Part shown: piece by piece, positions 51,704 to 56,398 of the stretch
Position numbering within the stretch: the first letter of the stretch is position 1
Layout: the number at the start of each line of letters is the position of its first letter
Assembly (NCBI RefSeq): GCF_031180885.1
Contig: NZ_JAPSLK010000054.1
Location: 1-56,398, forward strand
Origin: Saccharothrix sp.
GTDB lineage: Bacteria; Actinomycetota; Actinomycetes; Mycobacteriales; Pseudonocardiaceae
Length of the DNA: 56,398 nucleotides
Direction of reading: 5' to 3'
The notes under the pieces: model-generated
Told to the model about the DNA's origin: nothing
Database searches by the model: none
What the model saw: the letters and a program-made list of their open reading frames with translations, nothing else
Made by a program: the position numbers and the translations under genes

Positions 51704-52833
51704 GCCGCCACCTTGTGCGTCTCGGCCTGCGCCGCGATCTCGTCCACGATGTGCTCCGGCCGCACCGGCTCACGCCGCGACAGCAGCCAGATCCCCAGCG
51801 ACACGACCCCGCCCACCACGGCCACGACGACGACGCCGGTGGTGCCCGTGGACGCGACCTTCCCGGCCAGGGCGCCGACGATGCCCGCGGCGGGCAGGGT
51901 GAGCATCCACGCCAGCGCCATCCGCCCGGCCACACCCCACCGCACGCCGTCCAGCCTGCGCCCCAGGCCGGAGCCCATGATGCCGCCGGACGCCACGTGC
52001 GTCGTGGACAGCGCGAAACCCAGGTGCGAGGACGCCATGATCACGGTCGCCGCGCTGGTCTGCGCCGCGAAGCCCTGCGGGGCCTCGATCGTGGTCAGGC
52101 CCTTGCCCATGGTGTGCGTGATGCGCCACCCGCCCAGGTAGGTGCCCAGGGCGATGGCGATGGCCGCGCTCAGGATCACCCACAGCGGCGGCTCGGCGCC
52201 CGGCGCGAGCGTGCCCGCGGTGATCAGGGTCAGCGTGATGATGCCCATCGTCTTCTGGGCGTCGTTCGTGCCGTGGGCCAGCGACATCAACGCCGCCGAC
52301 GCCACCTGCCCGGCCCGGAACCCCTTGGCCGCCACGGACGCCTTGGCCCGCTTGGTCAGCCGGTAGGTCAGGTAGGTGGCCAGCAGCGCCACGATCCCGG
52401 CCACCAGCGGTGCGGCGATCGACGGCACCACGACCTTGTCGACGACCTTCGCGAAGTGCACGGCGTCCGTGCCCGAGGCGATCCAGGTCGCCCCGATCAG
52501 CCCGCCGAACAGGGCGTGCGACGAACTCGACGGCAGCCCCACGTACCAGGTGACCAGGTTCCACATGATCGCCCCGACCAGGCCGCCGAACACTACCGCC
52601 GGCGTGATCAGGGCGTCGTCCACGATGCCGCCGGAGATGGTCTTGGCGACCTCGACCGACAGCAGCGCGCCGACCAGGTTCAGCACGGCGGAGAACGCCA
52701 CGGCCGTCCTGGGCTTGAGCGCGCCCGTCGCGATGGACGTCGCCATCGAGTTCGCGGTGTCGTGGAAACCGTTGGTGAAGTCGAATGCCAACGCTGTTAT
52801 GACGACGATGATGACGAGGAGCGAGGCATCCAC
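51700..52833 (-). CDS. pit: Inorganic phosphate transporter (Pit family)
   Basis: A 377-aa permease with ten or more helices. The duplicated Pit signature is ALAFDFTNGFHDTANSMAT near the start and ALMSLAHGTNDAQKTMGI in the second half, with VGLPSSSSHALFGGLIG and LSTTHVASGGIMGSG as paired re-entrant loops. It takes up metal-phosphate with protons at low affinity. It is translated together with the following 74-aa gene. The C-terminus is acidic. Confidence 0.93.
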   Translation of the reverse strand: MDASLLVIIVVITALAFDFTNGFHDTANSMATSIATGALKPRTAVAFSAVLNLVGALLSVEVAKTISGGIVDDALITPAVVFGGLVGAIMWNLVTWYVGLPSSSSHALFGGLIGATWIASGTDAVHFAKVVDKVVVPSIAAPLVAGIVALLATYLTYRLTKRAKASVAAKGFRAGQVASAALMSLAHGTNDAQKTMGIITLTLITAGTLAPGAEPPLWVILSAAIAIALGTYLGGWRITHTMGKGLTTIEAPQGFAAQTSAATVIMASSHLGFALSTTHVASGGIMGSGLGRRLDGVRWGVAGRMALAWMLTLPAAGIVGALAGKVASTGTTGVVVVAVVGGVVSLGIWLLSRREPVRPEHIVDEIAAQAETHKVAA

Positions 52834-52916
52834 GCTGATTCCTCCGGCTGAACCGACACAGTCGTGGATGAACGCTACCTTGACGGCCGATGAACACTCA
52901 CATCAGCGGAGGTTCG

Positions 52917-53645
52917 TCACACCAGCGGCAGGTTCCTCTGCCTGCTCAGCTCACCCGCGGCCAAGCGGACGAACCGCACGGCGAACGGCTGCCACACCTC
53001 GGCGATGTCGTCGTGGCCCTGCGCGAGCCGGTCGGCGTCGAGCCTTGCGGACGCGGCGGCCTCCGGTGCGCCCGCCGCCCACCGCTGCACGATCTCCGGC
53101 GTGGTCTCGATGTGGAACTGGATGCCGTAGGCGTTCTCGCCGACCCGGAACGCCTGGTTCGCGCACTTCGGCGAGGACGCCAGCAGCTCGGCGGTCGGCG
53201 GCAGCAGCCCGACCTCGTCCTGGTGGAACTGGAGGACGTCCGGCGTCCACGGCAGGTCCGCGAACAGCGGGTCGGCACCGGCGACGTCCCGCTTGGCCAC
53301 CAGCAGCACGCCGACCTCGTACCCCTGCGGGTTGCGCCGGACCTGGCCACCGGTGGCCACCGCGAGCAGCTGCGCACCCAGGCAGATCGCCAGCGTCGGC
53401 ACCCGCTTCGAGACCGCGTGCGACAGCAGTTTCCGCACGTCCGCGAGCCACGGGTGCTCGACGTCGTCCAACGCGCCCATCGCGCCGCCCAGGCACACCA
53501 CGCCCGCGTACCCGTCGAGCGTCTCCGGCACCGGCTGCTCGTACGGCTTGACGACGTCGAGCACCGCCCCGGCGGCCGTCAGCCAGTCGCCGAGGCGGGC
53601 GATCGGGTCACTGTCATCGGGTTGCAGCACGAGCAGGCGCGTCAC
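52917..53645 (-). CDS. Class-I glutamine amidotransferase-like protein
   Basis: A 242-aa protein. The nucleophile is C88 (AICLGAQLLA), and the catalytic His and Glu are H178 and E180 (GIQFHIETTPE). It resembles the stand-alone GMP-synthase glutaminase-domain group, which may hydrolyse gamma-glutamyl bonds. A synthetase partner is not encoded nearby. It lies 15 bp after the rhodanese-like gene on the same strand, so the two are probably co-transcribed. Confidence 0.88.
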   Translation of the reverse strand: MTRLLVLQPDDSDPIARLGDWLTAAGAVLDVVKPYEQPVPETLDGYAGVVCLGGAMGALDDVEHPWLADVRKLLSHAVSKRVPTLAICLGAQLLAVATGGQVRRNPQGYEVGVLLVAKRDVAGADPLFADLPWTPDVLQFHQDEVGLLPPTAELLASSPKCANQAFRVGENAYGIQFHIETTPEIVQRWAAGAPEAAASARLDADRLAQGHDDIAEVWQPFAVRFVRLAAGELSRQRNLPLV

Positions 53646-53660
53646 CCGGACGAGACTAGA

Positions 53661-54101
53661 TCAGCAGTCGCACGTGATGCCGTGGAGGTTGCCGGGGCGC
53701 TCGACCTCACTGCCCTCGGCGGGGTAGCCCGCGCCCAGCCACGCCCGGATGCCACCGGCCAGCCGCTTCACCCGGAAGCCCAGCGTGGACAGCTTCAACG
53801 CGCCCTTGGTGGCGGCGTTGCACTCGAAGCTCTCGCAGTAGACGACGTAGACCAGGTCGCGGTCCCAGTCCCGCGTGGTGTGCTCGTCCATCTCCCAGTG
53901 CGGCAGGTTGATCGCGCCGGGGATGCGGGCCTTGGCGAACGCCTCCCGGCTGCGCGCCTCCACGAGCTGGAAGCCGGCGGTCGTGCCTTCCTTCATGTCG
54001 CGGACCACGTCGTCCGGGTCGGCTTCGAAGGACAGTTCGGCGGCGAAGAACGCGGCGGCGGCGGCGGGGTCGGCGGGGCTGAAGCGCAGCGTGTTCGTCA
54101 T
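53661..54101 (-). CDS. Rhodanese-like domain protein
   Basis: A 146-aa single-domain protein. The persulfide cysteine is C89 in VYCESFECNAATKGA; a second Cys (C94) lies in the loop. Upstream are the LVEARSREAFAKARIPGAINLP strands typical of the fold. Two more cysteines end the protein (ITCDC), an unusual tail that could hold metal or a disulfide. It likely carries sulfane sulfur. It is divergent from the Lrp gene 80 bp away, which may regulate it. Confidence 0.87.
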   Translation of the reverse strand: MTNTLRFSPADPAAAAAFFAAELSFEADPDDVVRDMKEGTTAGFQLVEARSREAFAKARIPGAINLPHWEMDEHTTRDWDRDLVYVVYCESFECNAATKGALKLSTLGFRVKRLAGGIRAWLGAGYPAEGSEVERPGNLHGITCDC

Positions 54102-54181
54102 GGCTGCAATCCTGGTTCGTCGCTGCTGTCGATCACATTCGGAAGTCCAGGTGTTCGCGGCCTTGTGCCTACGATTCCACG

Positions 54182-54646
54182 GTGGAACTGGACGACCTGG
54201 ACTGGAAGCTGCTGGACCTGCTCCAGCGGGACGGGCGGATGACGTTCACCGAACTGGCCAAGCGGGTGTCCCTGTCCGCGCCCGCGACGACCGAGCGCGT
54301 GCGGCGGCTGGAGCAGGCCGGGGTGATCACCGGGTACCGGGCGGTGGTGTCGCCGCAGCGGCTGGGGCTGCCGATCGAGGCCATCGTGCGGGTGCGGGTG
54401 CGCAGCCTGGACACGCCCCGGTTCCGCGAGCGGATCGTGACCATGGCGCAGGTGCTCGACGCCGACCACGTGACCGGCGACGACTGCTGGCTGCTGCGGG
54501 TGGTGTGCCGGTCGATGGTGGAGCTGGAGGAGCTGGTCGAGCAGGCCCAGCGGTACGGCGACACGACGACGTCCCTGGTGTTCTCGTCGGCGGCGCGCGG
54601 GCGGCCGGTGACGCGTGAGGTCTTCGGGGGTATCGTTTCTCGATAA
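54182..54646 (+). CDS. Lrp/AsnC family transcriptional regulator
   Basis: 154 aa from GTG 54182. The HTH is LDWKLLDLLQRDGRMTFTELAKRVSLSAPATTERVRRLEQAGV in continuous alignment with the family (residues ~4-46), followed by the RAM ligand-binding domain (VLDADHVTGDDCWLLRVVC). Such proteins sense amino acids or related metabolites as octamers. The divergent rhodanese-like/glutamine amidotransferase genes are likely targets. Its last codons overlap the operator at 54631. Confidence 0.9.
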   Translation: MELDDLDWKLLDLLQRDGRMTFTELAKRVSLSAPATTERVRRLEQAGVITGYRAVVSPQRLGLPIEAIVRVRVRSLDTPRFRERIVTMAQVLDADHVTGDDCWLLRVVCRSMVELEELVEQAQRYGDTTTSLVFSSAARGRPVTREVFGGIVSR

Positions 54647-54660
54647 CATCGAAAAACGAT
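54631..54660. promoter_or_regulatory. Paired operator ATCG-N5-CGAT upstream of the DUF2975-like gene
   Basis: TATCGTTTCTCGATA (54631-54645) and ATCGAAAAACGAT (54648-54660) are each palindromic and together form a larger inverted repeat matching 13 of 14 bases around AAC. It overlaps the Lrp stop and ends just before the GGGGGG ribosome site of the next gene. This strongly suggests a repressor site, probably of the coupled small Cro-type protein. Confidence 0.6.
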
Positions 54661-54671
54661 ATGGGGGGAAC

Positions 54672-55199
54672 ATGTCGTCTGCTCGGGGGAACCAGTTACA
54701 GCCACTGCTCGGGGTCGTCACGGCCATCACCGGGCTCAGCCTCTTCCTGCTGGTCGGCGGGCTCTTCGTGACCGTGCTCGACGCCCTGCGCAAGCCTGTG
54801 TGCGTGCGGGACTCGTGGCGCGAGACGTGCATCGAGGCGCCGACCGGCGGGGAACGCGCGCTCAGCCTCCTGCTCCACGCGCCCACCTCGTTCGTCTACG
54901 TGGGCGCGTTGCTGCTGTTGCTCGTCCTGCTCGTCCGGGCGCAACGCCTGGGCGCGCACAACGTCCACACCGCCGACGATGTCCGCGGGTACGGGGTGTT
55001 CCTGCTCATCGCCCTGCCGGTGTCGACGTTCGTGGAGGCGCTGACCCGGTGGCTCCTCGCGCCCTACGACACTTGGTCGTTCGTCGGCGACTGGGACGTA
55101 CCGTGGTGGGCGCTGTTCACCGGGCTGGGCCTGTTGAGCGTGGCGAAGATCATCCGGACCGGCGCTGCGATGCGCGAGGAGCTTGAGGGAACGGTGTGA
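54672..55199 (+). CDS. DUF2975-like four-helix membrane protein
   Basis: 175 aa from ATG 54672, preceded by GGGGGGAA. Four hydrophobic helices are seen (about 15-37, 71-90, 105-125, 140-160), with an extracytoplasmic loop after helix 1 holding two cysteines (CVRDSWRETC). The pattern and the following small Cro/C1-type gene match DUF2975 plus YozG-like pairs found in many bacteria. The function of the pair is unknown. The stop overlaps the next GTG (GTGA). Confidence 0.65.
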   Translation: MSSARGNQLQPLLGVVTAITGLSLFLLVGGLFVTVLDALRKPVCVRDSWRETCIEAPTGGERALSLLLHAPTSFVYVGALLLLLVLLVRAQRLGAHNVHTADDVRGYGVFLLIALPVSTFVEALTRWLLAPYDTWSFVGDWDVPWWALFTGLGLLSVAKIIRTGAAMREELEGTV

Positions 55200-55411
55200 G
55201 CGTCCAGGTGCACCTCGACCGGCTGCTGGCCGAGCGCGGCATGACGTTGATCGAGCTGTCCGAACGGGTCGGCGTCACGGTCGTGAACCTGTCGATCCTC
55301 AAGAACGGGCGGGCGCGGGCCATCCGGTTCAGCACGCTCACCGCGCTGTGCGAGGTGCTGCAGTGCCAGCCGGGCGACCTGCTCAGCCACGTCCCGGAGC
55401 GGGCTCGGTGA
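55196..55411 (+). CDS. Small Cro/C1-type (YozG-like) regulator
   Basis: 71 aa from GTG 55196, overlapping the membrane gene stop. The HTH_26-type core is RLLAERGMTLIELSERVGVTVVNLSILKNGRARAIRFSTL, continuing to CEVLQCQPGDLL. These minimal repressors normally bind their own operon promoter; the operator at 54631 is the likely site. It overlaps the convergent GNAT gene by 29 bp. Confidence 0.88.
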   Translation: MSVQVHLDRLLAERGMTLIELSERVGVTVVNLSILKNGRARAIRFSTLTALCEVLQCQPGDLLSHVPERAR

Positions 55412-56255
55412 AGGCGAACTCCGCCGCGTCGGTCACCGGGCGGTAGCCGATGCGCTGGTAGATCGAGTTCGAGATCGGGTTCGCCAGGTCGGTGAACAGC
55501 ACCACGTGCTCCGCGCCCGCCTCCAACGCCCAGGTGGACACCGCCGCCGTCACCGCCGAGCCGTAGCCGCACCCGCGCCGTTCCGGTGGCGTGTAGACCG
55601 GCGCGACCCTCGACATGCCTTCCAGCGGGACGCTGGCGGCGGCCAGGGACACCGGCTCGTCGCCGTCGAACCACAGCACCTGGCCGGCGCCGACCTCCAG
55701 GGCGCGCTCGACGTACCGCCGCGACCGGTCCCGGTCCGGCTCGTGCGGGACCGACTCGTCGACGAACTCGTAGTGCCAGCGGGTGAGGAGGTCGACGTCG
55801 TCCTCCGTGGCGAGCCGCGCCGTGCCGGGGACGTTTCGCGGCGGCTCAAGCTCGCCGAGCTGGAACAGCCGCAGCGCCTGCCGTTCCTCGGCGTTCCAGC
55901 GGGTCCGTTCGGTCCAGGCCAGGACGAACGCCTCGACCGCCTCCCGCCGCCCGCTCACACCGGGCAGTTCGAGTTCCTCGTCCTCCGCCAACGCTTCCGC
56001 GACCGTCGGCGCCCACTCCGGCGCGAGCCCGGTGACCTCCAGCGGGAACGGCGGAGTGCGCAGAGCCGCCGCGACCACCCGTCCCTTGTCGATCACCGTC
56101 ACCAGCAGCGGCGGTTCGTCGTCCGGGATCGGGTTGCGGATCCGGAGCCCGACCGCGGTGATCGGGACCGTGTGCAGCACCGGGTCCGCGGTGTAGAAAT
56201 CCCTGGTCAGGGCCCAGAACTCGTCCAGGTCGTGGTGCCGGTGGACATCCGCCAT
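55383..56255 (-). CDS. GNAT family N-acetyltransferase
   Basis: 290 aa from ATG 56255 (ATG 56273 would add six residues). The C-terminal half carries RVAPVYTPPERRGCGYGSAVTAA, the acetyl-CoA-binding loop, and NPISNSIYQRIGYRPV. The N-terminal half is a diverged second GNAT-like domain (YTADPVLHTVPITAV). The acceptor is unknown; related two-domain proteins are numerous in actinobacteria. It lies just beyond the terminator of the adjacent 5S rRNA gene. Confidence 0.85.
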   Translation of the reverse strand: MADVHRHHDLDEFWALTRDFYTADPVLHTVPITAVGLRIRNPIPDDEPPLLVTVIDKGRVVAAALRTPPFPLEVTGLAPEWAPTVAEALAEDEELELPGVSGRREAVEAFVLAWTERTRWNAEERQALRLFQLGELEPPRNVPGTARLATEDDVDLLTRWHYEFVDESVPHEPDRDRSRRYVERALEVGAGQVLWFDGDEPVSLAAASVPLEGMSRVAPVYTPPERRGCGYGSAVTAAVSTWALEAGAEHVVLFTDLANPISNSIYQRIGYRPVTDAAEFAFTEPAPGRG

Positions 56256-56277
56256 GGCCGGACCGTAACGCAAAAAG

Positions 56278-56315
56278 CCCTCAGGGGCACCCGACCAGTC
56301 GGGTGCCCCTGAGGG
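56278..56315 (-). terminator. Terminator of the rrn operon
   Basis: CCCTCAGGGGCACCCGA (56278-56294) pairs perfectly with TCGGGTGCCCCTGAGGG (56299-56315). On the minus strand CTTTTTG follows. It lies 8 bases after the 5S rRNA 3' end. Confidence 0.9.
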
Positions 56316-56322
56316 AAAGAAA

Positions 56323-56398
56323 GTTCGGCGGCGTCCTACTCTCCCACACCCTCACGAGTGCAGTACCATCGGCGCTGGAAGGCTTAACTACCGGGTTC
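56323..56398 (-). rRNA. rrf: 5S rRNA, 3' part (cut by the window edge)
   Basis: On the minus strand the visible 76 bases read GAACCCGGTAGTTAAGCC, then CCGATGGTACTGC and GAGAGTAGGACGCCGCCGAA, all universal 5S landmarks. The first ~40 nt of the gene lie beyond the window. 23S and 16S rRNA genes are expected to the right. Confidence 0.92.

Overview
The window is 56.4 kb of very GC-rich actinobacterial chromosome. Several features point to an actinomycete, most likely the Pseudonocardiales (Saccharothrix/Actinosynnema/Lentzea-like; the genus is an inference): whiB7 beside uvrD2, a tmRNA with an AESNDQRAFALAA tag, GlnE beside GlnA, PPA1309/DUF4191/DUF2342/DUF5679 proteins, and a gene order close to what I recall of Mycobacterium tuberculosis Rv3193c-Rv3198c.

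Bases 1-10,845 are accessory DNA stacked at a tRNA-Ala(GGC) gene (10773-10845, minus). Two 265-bp direct repeats (2310-2574 and 10550-10814) each carry the 3' half of this tRNA plus a diverged flanking arm. They bound an 8.24-kb block, and a second block with a two-HKD phospholipase D-like protein lies beyond. The block holds a broken polymorphic-toxin C-terminus with a coupled immunity-like gene, an IS256-family fragment, a frameshifted DUF262/DUF1524 (GmrSD-like) gene, an IS5-family element with perfect terminal repeats but a broken transposase, a SWIM/SNF2 helicase and a small membrane protein. I see no integrase.

Bases 10,970-20,122 are mixed: a multiply frameshifted phenylacetate-CoA ligase-like pseudogene, an anchored DsbA-like protein, an MFS exporter, a GNAT protein, a family 2 glycosyltransferase divergent from HrpB helicase, a frameshifted HTH gene behind two matched palindromes, a junction of two truncated genes, and ssrA (tmRNA).

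Bases 20,292-30,928 hold a sensor kinase/LuxR regulator pair, then prfB, ftsE, ftsX, smpB and an amidohydrolase on the minus strand. They also hold a PadR regulator, a small zinc-binding protein, two tandem initiator tRNA genes with duplicated terminators, and a UPF0182 membrane protein.

Bases 31,035-43,677 are a conserved actinobacterial neighbourhood: PPA1309, a PDZ-Lon-like protease, a DUF2342 metalloprotease, a YgjP-like peptidase, DUF5679, a TOMM cyclodehydratase-like protein, an ABC1 kinase, an AbiEi-like protein, a methyltransferase, whiB7 and uvrD2. whiB7 has a long leader with a promoter, an upstream ORF and an attenuator hairpin, and is coupled to a 74-aa gene.

Bases 43,678-56,398 contain tandem repeats, an RDD protein, glnA behind a four-part GlnR-like box, glnE (which adenylylates GlnA), a quinone oxidoreductase, a Pit phosphate permease with a coupled small membrane protein, a class-I glutamine amidotransferase, a rhodanese-like protein, an Lrp/AsnC regulator, a DUF2975-like membrane protein coupled to a small Cro-type regulator behind a paired operator, and a GNAT protein. 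The window ends inside a 5S rRNA gene, so an rrn operon lies just to the right.
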